Assembly: GCA_021827225.1 (NCBI GenBank)
Contig: JAKAXG010000132.1
Coordinates: 1 to 9,021 of the forward strand
DNA length: 9,021 nt
From: Actinomycetes bacterium
GTDB lineage: Bacteria > Actinomycetota > Acidimicrobiia > Acidimicrobiales > Palsa-688
Direction of reading: 5' to 3'
Positions 1-6,871 of the stretch are shown here, in pieces. Position 1 is the stretch's first letter. Each line of letters starts with the position of its first letter. The notes below the pieces were generated by a model. That model ran no database searches and had not been told where the DNA came from. It was given only the letters and a program-made list of their open reading frames with translations. The translations under genes were made by a program, and so were the position numbers.

Positions 1-1
1 T

Positions 2-322
2 TCCGATCTGGTGGTGGAGAACGCCATCCGCCACGGCCTGGAACCGGCCGGCCACGGCCACCTGCGCATCGACATCAGCGACGCCGACTCCGACGCCTGC
101 ATCACCGTCGAGGACGACGGGGCCGGGGCCGAGCCGCGGCGCCTCCAGAGGGCGCTGTCGGGCAGTACCGAATCGGTGGGACTGCGCAACGTGGACGAGC
201 GGCTGCGGGCGACCTTCGGGGAGAACCACGGCCTACTGGTCGAGACGGCCCCGGGGGCGGGGACCAAGGTGTCGTTCAGCGTGCCCAAGTTCCACTTCGC
301 GGCCGGGGTCCGGGCCGGGTGA
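2..322 (+). CDS. LytS-type sensor histidine kinase, C-terminal part (5' end outside window)
   Basis: This is the ATP-binding end of a sensor kinase; the frame is open from the first full codon, so the sensory and phosphoacceptor parts lie upstream of the window. Visible motifs are an N-box (VENAIRHG, Asn codon at 20-22), a G1 box (DDGAG, about 113-127) and a G2-like stretch (SVGLRNVDERL, about 173-205), followed by a terminal beta-strand region (GAGTKVSFSVP). The N-box spelling and the short G2 form are those of the LytS/YehU class, which pairs with LytTR regulators. The stop codon overlaps the GTG of the next gene in a GTGA arrangement, so the two are probably translated as a pair. Kinase identity is well supported; the ligand cannot be told from this fragment. 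Confidence 0.9.
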   Translation, partial: SDLVVENAIRHGLEPAGHGHLRIDISDADSDACITVEDDGAGAEPRRLQRALSGSTESVGLRNVDERLRATFGENHGLLVETAPGAGTKVSFSVPKFHFAAGVRAG

Positions 323-1077
323 GGACGGCTCCGGTGTCGCTGCTCTCCGCCCTGGCCGTCGACGACGAGCTGCCGGCGCTCGACGAGCTGGAGTACCTCC
401 TGCGGGCGTCCGGCCTGGTCGGTGAGGTGGTGGCGGTGCGCGACGCCACCGAGGCGCTGCGCCAGCTGAGGGACCGCTCCTTCGACGTGGTGGTCCTCGA
501 CATCGCCATGCCCGGCTTCGGTGGCATGGAGCTGGCCAGCGTGCTGGCCCAGTTCTCCGAGCCTCCGGCCATCGTGTTCGTCACCGCCCACGAGGAGCAC
601 GCCCTCGAGGCGTTCGACGTCGGGGCCGCCGGGTACCTGCTCAAGCCGCTCGACGAGCAGCGCCTCCAGCAGGTGCTGCGACGGCTCGGGCCTCCGGGCG
701 CCGGCCGGGACGGCCCGGGCGCCGGCGAGTCCCTGGACGTGGTGGCGGTGGACGCGCCGGGGCGGACCGTGATGGTGGGCCGGGAGGAGGTGGCGTGGGT
801 GGAGTCGGCCGGCGACTACGTCCGGCTCCACACCTTCGACGGCCGCTCCCTGCTGGTCCGCCTGGCTCTGGCCCGGCTGGAGGAGGCCTGGGTGCCGGAG
901 GGCTTCGCCCGCATCCACCGCCAGTACCTCGTGTGCCTGAGGGCGGTGCGGGAGATGCGCAGCGAGGGACCGCAGATGTTCGTGCAGGTGCTCCCCGGCA
1001 CCGAGCTGCCCGTCAGCCGCCGTCACGTGCGGGAGCTGCGGGACCGCCTGGTGCGCCACGCCCGGGGGTCCCGGTGA
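319..1077 (+). CDS. LytTR-family response regulator
   Basis: DNA-binding partner of the preceding kinase, about 252 residues. Residues 12-122 form a receiver domain with the acidic pair D15/D16, phosphoacceptor D61 in VVLDIAMPG, T89 and K109 in the YLLKP motif. After a Gly/Pro/Ala linker (about 123-137), residues 138-248 form a LytTR DNA-binding domain (VAWVESAGDYVRLHT, then FARIHRQYLV and the closing ELPVSRRHVRELRDRL). Length is normal for AgrA/BtsR-like regulators. The start used is the GTG that overlaps the kinase stop. A second GTG at 334 has GAGG at a better distance and would still keep the whole receiver domain. Position in front of the transporter genes suggests it controls them, as BtsR and YpdB control transporters in enterobacteria; this is inference. 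Confidence 0.95.
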   Translation: MRTAPVSLLSALAVDDELPALDELEYLLRASGLVGEVVAVRDATEALRQLRDRSFDVVVLDIAMPGFGGMELASVLAQFSEPPAIVFVTAHEEHALEAFDVGAAGYLLKPLDEQRLQQVLRRLGPPGAGRDGPGAGESLDVVAVDAPGRTVMVGREEVAWVESAGDYVRLHTFDGRSLLVRLALARLEEAWVPEGFARIHRQYLVCLRAVREMRSEGPQMFVQVLPGTELPVSRRHVRELRDRLVRHARGSR

Positions 1078-1091
1078 GGGAGGCCGGCGGG

Positions 1092-1553
1092 GTGGATGCC
1101 CCCGGCGGGGAGGTGGGCGACGGCGGGGAGGGCGTCGCCGGCGGCGAGGCCGGCCTCAGGGATGTACCCCGGCCGGCGGCCCGGGTGGTCAGTGGCCGGC
1201 GGGTGGCCGTGCGCGCCGCTCCGCGCCGGCCGTCGTCGGCCCGGTCGCTGCCGGTGCCGGACGACCTGTACCACGCCGACAGCTACGGCGAGACGCTGCT
1301 GCGGTCCCTCATGCGGGCCCAGCTGGGCGTCACCCTGGGGGTCCTGCTGCCGGCCGCCGCGGTGGTCGCCACCTATCCCCTGCTGTCGGTACTGGTCCCC
1401 AGCCTGCGGGGAGTCAGCGTCGGGCCGGTGCCGCTGTCGGTGCTGATCCTGGGGTTCGGGATCTACCCGCCCCTGGTGATACTGGCCTTCGCCTACGTGA
1501 GACGGGCCCGCCGGGTGGAGGAGCGCTTCGTCGGCCTCCTGAGGGACGAGTGA
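1092..1553 (+). CDS. Small DUF485-type membrane protein, probable partner of the symporter
   Basis: A 153-residue protein with a Gly/Ala/Arg-rich, probably disordered N-terminus (1-55), a short conserved-looking segment (DDLYHADSYGETLL), two hydrophobic helices (about 79-103 and 113-136) and a basic then amphipathic tail (RRARRVEERFVGLL). Two helices followed by a charged tail directly upstream of an ActP-like symporter is the usual setting of DUF485 (YjcH-like) proteins, though the match is by pattern and context only. Start choice: a GTG at 1074 overlaps the regulator stop but has no ribosome site, whereas the GTG at 1092 has GGGAGG eight bases before it, so I prefer 1092. The N-terminal extension is longer than in typical DUF485 proteins, and a start further downstream is possible. 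Confidence 0.75.
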   Translation: MDAPGGEVGDGGEGVAGGEAGLRDVPRPAARVVSGRRVAVRAAPRRPSSARSLPVPDDLYHADSYGETLLRSLMRAQLGVTLGVLLPAAAVVATYPLLSVLVPSLRGVSVGPVPLSVLILGFGIYPPLVILAFAYVRRARRVEERFVGLLRDE

Positions 1554-1592
1554 CCGCGTGGCCGGGAGCCGGGACATCGCCTGTTCGGGCAT

Positions 1593-3389
1593 ATGGTGCT
1601 CTCACAGTGCCCTCGAGTGCAGTGGAACCGGCGGGCGGCGCCGGTGAGTGACCTGGGGCCGCTCACCGACTACGGGGCGGTGGTCGGCGTGATCCTGGTG
1701 GCCGCGGCCACCATCACGGTGGGATCGCGGGGGGTGCGGATCTCCCGTACCCCGGCCGACTTCCTGGTCGCCGCCCGGCAGGTTCCGGCCTCGCTGAACG
1801 CGTCGGCCATCTCCGGCGAGTACCTCTCGGCGGCGTCGTTTCTCGGTATCGCCGGGCTGGCCCTGGCCGACGGGGTCGGGGCGCTGTGGTACGCCGTGGG
1901 CTACGCCGCCGGATACCTGGTGCTGCTGGCCACCGTCGCGGCGCCGTTGCGCCGGTTCGGCGCCTACACCATCCCCGACTTCGCCGAGGGCCGGCTGGAC
2001 TCGCCGCTCCTGCGCCGGGTGGCCACCGTGCTGGTGGTGTTCATCTGCGCCTTCTACCTGCTGCCCCAGATGGAGGGGGCCGGCGTCACTCTGCAGGTCG
2101 CCTTCGGCAGCCCCTACGGGGTCGGGGTGATCGTCCTCGGTGTCATCGTGACCGCGACCATCGCCGGTGGCGGGATGAAGGGCATCACCTTCGTCCAGTC
2201 CTTCCAGTTCTGGGTGAAGCTCATCGCCATCGCGGTGCCGGCGGTGGCGCTGCTGGCCTTCTTCCACCACCCACCTGTGGGCCGGCTGGACGGGCCGGCC
2301 CCGCCGGTGTTCCCCCGGCTCACGGCGGTGCGGTTCCCGGCCGCTGAGACCATCGTCGTCAAGGTCCCGACCGAGGTCACCGGCCATGGCTCGGTGGACG
2401 GCGCCCCGGTGTCCCGGCAGCTGCTCAGCCCCGGCCGGCACCGCATCGGCGCGGGCACGACGCTCGACTTCCCCGCCGGCTCCCCGAGCCCGGCCCTGCA
2501 GTCCACCCCCCTGCTCACCGGTACGCAGTGGACCTCGCCGCTGGTCCGCCTGCACGGACGCTCGACCCATCCGCTGGCGGCGACCTACGGCGTGATCCTG
2601 GCGACGTTTCTCGGAGCCCTCGGGCTCCCCCACATACTGGTGCGGTTCTACACCAACCCTGACGGGCAGACGGCCCGGCGCACCACCGCCTTCGTGGTCC
2701 TGCTGCTGTCGTGCTTCTACATCTGGCCGGCCGTGTTCGCCCTGCTGGGCCGGCTGGAGGCGCCAGGGCTGTACCTCTCGGGCCGGACCGACACGGTGGT
2801 GCTGGCCCTCCCCCACCTGGCCGCCGCCGGGGCGGCCCAGCGGGTCCTGTCCGCCCTGGTCGCCGGCGGGGCGTTCGCCGCTTTCCTCTCTACCTCGTCG
2901 GGCCTGCTGATCGCCATGGCCGGGGCCCTGTCGCACGACATCATGAACAAGGGGGTGCGGGCCTTCCGCTGGTCCGCCGTGGGCGCCGGCACGGTGATCA
3001 CGGCGGCCGGGCTGGCGGTGGCCGGCACGTCGATCAACGTGCTGGTCGGCTGGGCGTTCGCGGTGGCCGCCTCGTCGTTCTGCCCGCTGCTGGTGCTCGG
3101 GATCTGGTGGCCCCGCCTGACCTGGCCGGGCGCGCTCACCGGGCTGGTCCTCGGGGGCGGGGCGTCGTCGGTCGCGGTGGTGGCCTCCCTCGCCGGGGCG
3201 GGGAGCAGCGGGTGGGGGGCGGTTCTGCTCGGGGTGCCGGCCATCTGGACCGTGCCGCTGTCGTTCGCCGCCATGATCACGGTGTCGCTGCTGACCCGGT
3301 CGTTCGTGCCGGCGGACGTGATGCAGAAGCTTCTGACCCTGCACCTCCCCGAGGGGGTCCGCCGGCGCTCCGTCCCGGCCCGGTTCTGA
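1593..3389 (+). CDS. Sodium:solute symporter, ActP/MctP-like monocarboxylate branch
   Basis: Integral membrane transporter of the SSS family, up to 598 residues. It couples Na+ (or another cation) to uptake of a small solute, most likely acetate, pyruvate or a similar acid. Family marks are EYLSAASFLGIAGL (76-89), the AGGGMKGITFVQSFQFWVK segment (191-209), GLPHILVRFYTNPD (344-357) and the Ser/Thr cluster FLSTSSG (431-437), in the helix that contributes the sodium site. About thirteen membrane helices can be drawn. Between the helix ending near 226 and the one starting near 329 lies a soluble stretch rich in Pro, Thr, Val and Gly, longer than in E. coli ActP and predicted to face outside. The start is unsure: ATG 1593 has no clear ribosome site, and GTG 1644 would remove 17 unremarkable residues. 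It sits 39 bases after the DUF485 gene, probably in one operon. Confidence 0.93.
   Translation: MVLSQCPRVQWNRRAAPVSDLGPLTDYGAVVGVILVAAATITVGSRGVRISRTPADFLVAARQVPASLNASAISGEYLSAASFLGIAGLALADGVGALWYAVGYAAGYLVLLATVAAPLRRFGAYTIPDFAEGRLDSPLLRRVATVLVVFICAFYLLPQMEGAGVTLQVAFGSPYGVGVIVLGVIVTATIAGGGMKGITFVQSFQFWVKLIAIAVPAVALLAFFHHPPVGRLDGPAPPVFPRLTAVRFPAAETIVVKVPTEVTGHGSVDGAPVSRQLLSPGRHRIGAGTTLDFPAGSPSPALQSTPLLTGTQWTSPLVRLHGRSTHPLAATYGVILATFLGALGLPHILVRFYTNPDGQTARRTTAFVVLLLSCFYIWPAVFALLGRLEAPGLYLSGRTDTVVLALPHLAAAGAAQRVLSALVAGGAFAAFLSTSSGLLIAMAGALSHDIMNKGVRAFRWSAVGAGTVITAAGLAVAGTSINVLVGWAFAVAASSFCPLLVLGIWWPRLTWPGALTGLVLGGGASSVAVVASLAGAGSSGWGAVLLGVPAIWTVPLSFAAMITVSLLTRSFVPADVMQKLLTLHLPEGVRRRSVPARF
1605..1624. 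repeat. Imperfect 20-bp dyad near the symporter start
   Basis: The stretch is a quasi-palindrome centred on CTCGAG (1612-1617), with 8 of 10 base pairs symmetric. It also contains CAGTG twice in direct orientation (1605-1609 and 1620-1624). It lies between the two candidate starts of the symporter gene (ATG 1593, GTG 1644), so it is coding only if the earlier start is used. It could be a regulator site; its spacing does not match the roughly two-turn direct repeats usual for LytTR proteins. Function is unproven. Confidence 0.35.
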
Positions 3390-3402
3390 CCGGGACGGAG
3401 CG
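3366..3402. terminator. Probable two-way terminator between converging genes
   Basis: A perfect 13-bp inverted repeat (3366-3378 and 3390-3402) with an 11-base loop contains the symporter stop codon and starts ten bases beyond the end of prcA on the other strand. The stem is very GC-rich and there is no run of T on either side, so it would be of the U-less type proposed for actinobacteria. Its place between two gene ends facing each other supports termination from both directions. Confidence 0.75.
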
Positions 3403-3411
3403 GCAGGGTCT

Positions 3412-4095
3412 CTAGCCGACCGGGTGCAGGGCGGCTTCCACCTCGGCATCGTCGAGGCGTCGGAACGCCCGCCGGCCGTTGGTGCGGGCCAGGACGGCCA
3501 CCTCGAGGTCGGAGGCCACGGGCTCACGGTCACCGAGAAGGGCCCGGGCGGCCCGGCGCACGACCTCGTCGAGGGGCCAGTCCGTCGAGAACCCCTCCTC
3601 CAGGCGGGCGGAGATGGACTCGGCCTCTCCGCCGAGAACGGTGTAGCGGTCCTCGTCCACGACCGAGCCGTCGTAGAGGATGTGGAACAGCTGGTCGGTT
3701 CCCGGCTGAGGTCCCACCTCGGCGACCAGGATCTCCACCTCCAGCGGCTTCAGTTCGTGGGTGAAGACGTTGCCCATGTACTGGGCGTAGAGGTTGGCGA
3801 GTGACCGGGCGTCGACGTCCTCCCGGCTGAACTGGTAGCCCTTCACGTCGGCGTGCTGGACCCCGGCCCGGCGCAGGGAGTCGAACTCGTTGTACCGGCC
3901 GACCCCGGCGAAGGCGATCCGGTCGTAGATCTCGCTGACCTTGTGGAGGCTCTTCGACTGGTTCTCGGCGCAGATGACGATGCCGTCGGTGTACACCGCG
4001 GCGACCAGCGGACGGCCCCGGGCGATGTTCTTCCGGGCGAAGTCCGCCTTGTCCTTCATGAACTGCTCTGGCGCTACATAGAAGGGCATGCTCAT
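3412..4095 (-). CDS. prcA: Proteasome subunit alpha
   Basis: Outer-ring subunit of the bacterial 20S proteasome; seven copies gate each end of the chamber and dock the ATPase ring. The N-terminus FYVAPEQFMKDKADFARKNI aligns by eye with the mycobacterial PrcA gate region, and the alpha-fold segments SEIYDRIAFAGVGRYNEFD (about 54-72), ANLYAQYMGNVFTHE (about 99-113) and ILYDGSVVDEDRYTVLGG follow in the normal order. ATG at 4095 gives the same spacing to PEQ as in the mycobacterial protein and has AAAGG upstream; the ATG six bases later is less likely. At 227 residues it is about 20 shorter than mycobacterial PrcA, ending soon after the AFRRLDDAEVEAAL strand-helix region, so the usual flexible C-terminal tail is absent. 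It follows prcB by 61 bases and is the last gene of the cluster here. Confidence 0.97.
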   Translation of the reverse strand: MSMPFYVAPEQFMKDKADFARKNIARGRPLVAAVYTDGIVICAENQSKSLHKVSEIYDRIAFAGVGRYNEFDSLRRAGVQHADVKGYQFSREDVDARSLANLYAQYMGNVFTHELKPLEVEILVAEVGPQPGTDQLFHILYDGSVVDEDRYTVLGGEAESISARLEEGFSTDWPLDEVVRRAARALLGDREPVASDLEVAVLARTNGRRAFRRLDDAEVEAALHPVG

Positions 4096-4156
4096 CGGGT
4101 CAGCGCCTTTCGTGCCGGTGCCTGCACCGAGATCGCAACCGCTCCGCCGCCCCGGA

Positions 4157-4957
4157 TCATGAGATGCTCTCCCCGCTGCTCACCACCGCGGCGAACCGCT
4201 CCGCCACCTCCTGTGACTCCAGGTACCCGAAGCCGGTCGCCGTGATGGTGGCCACGCTCGGGTAGATGCCGCGGACGGCGTCCGGCCCGCCGGTGGCCGA
4301 GTCCTCGTCGGCGGCGTTCCAGAGGGCCCGCACCGCCAGCTCCACCGCCTCGTCGCGGGGCAGATCGGGCCGCCAGCCCAGCTTCACCGTGGTGCGGGCG
4401 TCCCGGCCGCCGGAGCCGTCGGCGTGGAAGTCGGTCTCCTCGTAGCGGCCCCCGGTGGGATCGTAGGAATAGATGCGGCCCACCCCGCGGCGCAGGTCGT
4501 ACCCGGCGAAGAGCGGGACGACCACGAAGCCCTGCATGGCCATGGCCAGGTTGGAGCGGACCATCTGGGACAGCTGGTTGGCCTTGCCTTCCAGGCTGAG
4601 AGCCGCTCCTTCCACCTTCTCGTAGTGCTCCAGCTGCAGCTGGAAGAGCTTGACCATCTCCATGGCCGGTCCGGCCGCCCCGGCGATGGCGACGCCGCTG
4701 TGGCGGTCCGCCGGGTGGACCTTGTCCATGGCCCGGTGGGCGATCGACGACCCGGCGGTGGCCCGCCGGTCGCCGGCCATCACCACCCCGTCGGCGTACC
4801 TCAGGGCCACGATGGTGGTGCCGTGGCGGATCTCGAACGGCGGGTTGGCGCCAGTCGCGGCGGCGAGAGGGGCGAAGGGATCGAGCCCGACCCGACGCAG
4901 CACGTCGGTGAAGCTCGGCCCCGGCGCCTCCGTCGGGTCGAACATGGGGAGACTCAT
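4157..4957 (-). CDS. prcB: Proteasome subunit beta (catalytic)
   Basis: Inner-ring, N-terminal threonine hydrolase of the 20S core. The precursor has a propeptide of about 46 residues ending RHG, cut before TTIVALRYADG, which leaves Thr47 as the catalytic Thr1. Counting from it, Asp17 (GDRRAT) and Lys33 (MDKVH) are both in place, as are the SGVAIAGAAG and later core strands, so the enzyme looks active. The start is uncertain by a few codons: ATG at 4957 has AGGG about eleven bases upstream, a GTG at 4969 would add four residues but has no room for a ribosome site, and another ATG lies at 4945. The gene begins about 30 bases after pup and precedes prcA, the same order as in mycobacteria, so tag and core protease are made together. 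Confidence 0.97.
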   Translation of the reverse strand: MSLPMFDPTEAPGPSFTDVLRRVGLDPFAPLAAATGANPPFEIRHGTTIVALRYADGVVMAGDRRATAGSSIAHRAMDKVHPADRHSGVAIAGAAGPAMEMVKLFQLQLEHYEKVEGAALSLEGKANQLSQMVRSNLAMAMQGFVVVPLFAGYDLRRGVGRIYSYDPTGGRYEETDFHADGSGGRDARTTVKLGWRPDLPRDEAVELAVRALWNAADEDSATGGPDAVRGIYPSVATITATGFGYLESQEVAERFAAVVSSGESIS

Positions 4958-4986
4958 AGGTTGGGGCACCCTACCGGGCGCAACGG

Positions 4987-5184
4987 CTACTGCCCGCCCT
5001 TTTGGACATAGCTGCGGACGAACTCCTCCGCGTTCTCCTCGAGGACCTCGTCGATCTCGTCCAGCAGGTCGTCGAGCTCGGCCTTGAGCTCCTCGCCCTT
5101 CTTGCTGCTGGTCGGAACCTCCTCGACGGCGGCCTCTTCGCCTCGGGCCGGTGCCGACTTCTTTATCTGTTCTCGTTCTGCCAT
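4987..5184 (-). CDS. pup: Prokaryotic ubiquitin-like protein Pup
   Basis: A 65-residue, highly acidic, probably mostly disordered protein that is attached to lysines of proteins meant for the proteasome. The C-terminal part (about 31-57) has the helical ELKAELDDLLDEIDEVLEE pattern that binds the coiled coils of ARC. The last residues, SYVQKGGQ, are the hallmark of Pup. Ending in Gln rather than Glu means Dop must deamidate it before ligation. The N-terminal third is Lys/Arg/Ala-rich and would be the part threaded first into the ATPase pore. ATG 5184 has a strong ribosome site (GGAAGAGG) about nine bases upstream. The gene lies 18 bases after dop, so the tag and its activating enzyme share a message. 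Confidence 0.98.
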   Translation of the reverse strand: MAEREQIKKSAPARGEEAAVEEVPTSSKKGEELKAELDDLLDEIDEVLEENAEEFVRSYVQKGGQ

Positions 5185-5202
5185 TTGACTGTGCCTCTTC
5201 CT

Positions 5203-6702
5203 TTACGAGCCCAGACGCTCGAGCAGCTCGGCTGGACTGGACACGCTACTCAGCAATTCTTCGACATGAGCACGGGTCCCTCTTAGCGGCTCCATCATCG
5301 GCACCCGGCGCAGGGGGTCCCCTCCGAGGTCGAAAACCAGGGAGTCCCAGTTGGCGGCGGCGATGGACGAAGCCCACCGCTGGAGGCACTTGCCCCGGAA
5401 GTAGGCCCGCGTGCTCTCGGGCGGTTCGGTGACGGCCCGCCGGACCTCCCCGGGGTCCAACAGGCGCTCCATGCCCAGCCGGGCGTAGAGGGAGCGGGCC
5501 GGGTTGACATCGTGGTACTGCAGATCCATGGCGGCCAGCTTGTGGTCCTGCCAGCTCAGGTCGTGACGTTCCCTGTAGGCGCTGATCAACCGGTACTTGG
5601 CTACCCAGTCGAGTTGGTTGGCGAGGGACATAGGGTCGGATTCGAGGGCGCCCAGAGTGGCCTCCCAGCGCCTGAGCAGGTCATACCCCACCTGCTCCCC
5701 CCCGATCGCCTCGAAGCCCACATCCTCGGTGTACTTCTTGGCCAGATCGAGGTGCTCCCACTGGATCTCGAGGGCGGTCATGGTCCGGCCGTCGGCCATC
5801 TCCAGGGGCCGGGACAGGCTCAGGTCGTACGACACCCGCCGCATGGCGGCCACCGGCGCCTGCATGGCGAAATCCCGGTTGGCCCGGGCGAACCAGTCGT
5901 CCTCGATCATGGCCAGCACCAGGGCGGTGGTACCCACCTTCAGGAAGCCGGCGACCTCCGACATGTTGGCGTCGCCGACGATGACGTGAAGGCGGCGGTA
6001 CTTGTGGGCGTCACAGTGGGGCTCATCGCGGGTGTTGACTATGGGCCGCTTCAGGGTCGTTTCGAGGCCGACCTCCTCCTCGAAGAAGTCGGCTCGCTGC
6101 GTGAGCTGGAACTCCACGTCGGGATGGCCGGCCGAGGTGTCCTCGCACCCCACCTTCCCGGCGCCGGTGTAGATCTGGCGGGACACGAAGTGGGGCATCA
6201 CGTTGGTGACGATCCGCGAGAAAGGAACCGACCTGTCCATCAGGTAGTTCTCGTGGGTCCCGTAGGAGTTGCCCTTGCCGTCGGAGTTGTTCTTGAGCAC
6301 CACCAGGCTCTGGCCGGGCGGCAGGGCCCGGCTGGCCGCCTCTATCGAGTCCGCCAGGATCAGCTCCCCGGCCTTGTCATAGAGGATGACCTCGTAGACA
6401 TTGGAGCACTCCGGGGTGGAGTACTCCGGGTGGGCGTGGTCCACGTAGTAGCGGGCACCGTTGGTGAGCACGGCGTTCACCAGGTGGGTCTCCACCTCGG
6501 GGGGCATGGACCCCTCCCGGGCGAATCCCCGGGCATCCCGGCCCGGGGACTCGTCTTCGAAATCCCACCCCACCCGCCTGTTCAGCTCGGCGACATAGGC
6601 GTTGATCAGGGTGGAGGAGGCCGCGATGGGGTTCGGGTCGGCCGATCCCCTGATGATGATCCCGTACTCGGTCTCCATACCGAGCACCTTCACGATGGCC
6701 AC
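5203..6702 (-). CDS. dop: Pup deamidase/depupylase Dop
   Basis: A 499-residue enzyme of the glutamine-synthetase-like carboxylate-amine ligase fold. It converts the terminal Gln of Pup to Glu and removes Pup from substrates. Metal-site residues E10 and E12 lie in GMETEYG, and the catalytic aspartate candidate is D88 in ARYYVDHAHPEYS. The long segment between them (about 37-79, with WDFEDESPGRDARGF) is the Dop-loop, missing from the ligase PafA; together with the HENYLM (about 150-155) and VGLETTLKRPIVNTRDEPH stretches it makes this Dop, not PafA. The start is GTG 6702, preceded by GGAG at six bases; an ATG at 6678 would cut into the first strand. The start overlaps a 42-codon frame by 13 bases. 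The gene is followed at 18 bases by pup. Confidence 0.97.
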   Translation of the reverse strand: MAIVKVLGMETEYGIIIRGSADPNPIAASSTLINAYVAELNRRVGWDFEDESPGRDARGFAREGSMPPEVETHLVNAVLTNGARYYVDHAHPEYSTPECSNVYEVILYDKAGELILADSIEAASRALPPGQSLVVLKNNSDGKGNSYGTHENYLMDRSVPFSRIVTNVMPHFVSRQIYTGAGKVGCEDTSAGHPDVEFQLTQRADFFEEEVGLETTLKRPIVNTRDEPHCDAHKYRRLHVIVGDANMSEVAGFLKVGTTALVLAMIEDDWFARANRDFAMQAPVAAMRRVSYDLSLSRPLEMADGRTMTALEIQWEHLDLAKKYTEDVGFEAIGGEQVGYDLLRRWEATLGALESDPMSLANQLDWVAKYRLISAYRERHDLSWQDHKLAAMDLQYHDVNPARSLYARLGMERLLDPGEVRRAVTEPPESTRAYFRGKCLQRWASSIAAANWDSLVFDLGGDPLRRVPMMEPLRGTRAHVEELLSSVSSPAELLERLGS

Positions 6703-6818
6703 TGTGTGCTCCGTATCTCGCCCTCGTCGACGTCGTGGTCAGGGTGTGCCGGGTGGCCGCCCGGGCCGGCGACTCCGCCTGACGGCGGCTTCTTGGCCTC
6801 GGGCGGCATCGGCAGCAC
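6690..6818 (-). CDS. Candidate small protein of 42 residues between arc and dop
   Basis: I do not recognise this frame. It starts at GTG 6818, with AAGG seven bases upstream, and ends in a TGA inside the dop start region (13-base overlap, different frame), an arrangement that would allow translational coupling. About four-fifths of its codons end in G or C, like the neighbouring genes. The peptide has a Pro/Lys start (LPMPPEAKKPP), a Gly/Pro/His middle (GPGGHPAHPDHD) and an acidic end (DVDEGEIRSTQWPS), with no membrane segment or cysteine. An in-frame TAA lies just before the start region, so it is not an extension of arc. It could equally be a chance frame in GC-rich leader DNA; conservation in related clusters would decide. 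Confidence 0.35.
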   Translation of the reverse strand: MLPMPPEAKKPPSGGVAGPGGHPAHPDHDVDEGEIRSTQWPS

Positions 6819-6871
6819 AATCGGACCTTAGCGAGTGCCGGGCCTCTACTGGCCCTATAGGTCGGTCAGGG

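Noticed and set aside
795..1091. Upstream extension of the DUF485 frame into the regulator gene
   Set aside because: It would overlap the LytTR domain coding region almost entirely in another frame; the GTG starts at 1074 and 1092 fit gene order far better.
1602..3533. Long open frame (643 codons) on the - strand across the symporter gene
   Set aside because: The product is Arg/Gly/Pro/His/Gln-rich without motifs, runs antisense to a clear transporter and into prcA; it is the mirror frame expected in GC-rich coding DNA.
5203..6702. Reading the dop gene as the ligase pafA
   Set aside because: The long Dop-loop segment and the VDHAHPEYS and HENYLM signatures are of Dop type; PafA lacks the loop.
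5512..6831. Open frame of 439 codons on the + strand opposite dop
   Set aside because: Val/Gly/Leu/His-rich with no family features; dop motifs on the other strand are unmistakable.
6840..6855. GGGCC/GGCCC inverted repeat after the arc stop, as a terminator
   Set aside because: A five-base stem with no T-run is common by chance at this GC content, and termination here would cut dop, pup and prcBA off from the arc message.
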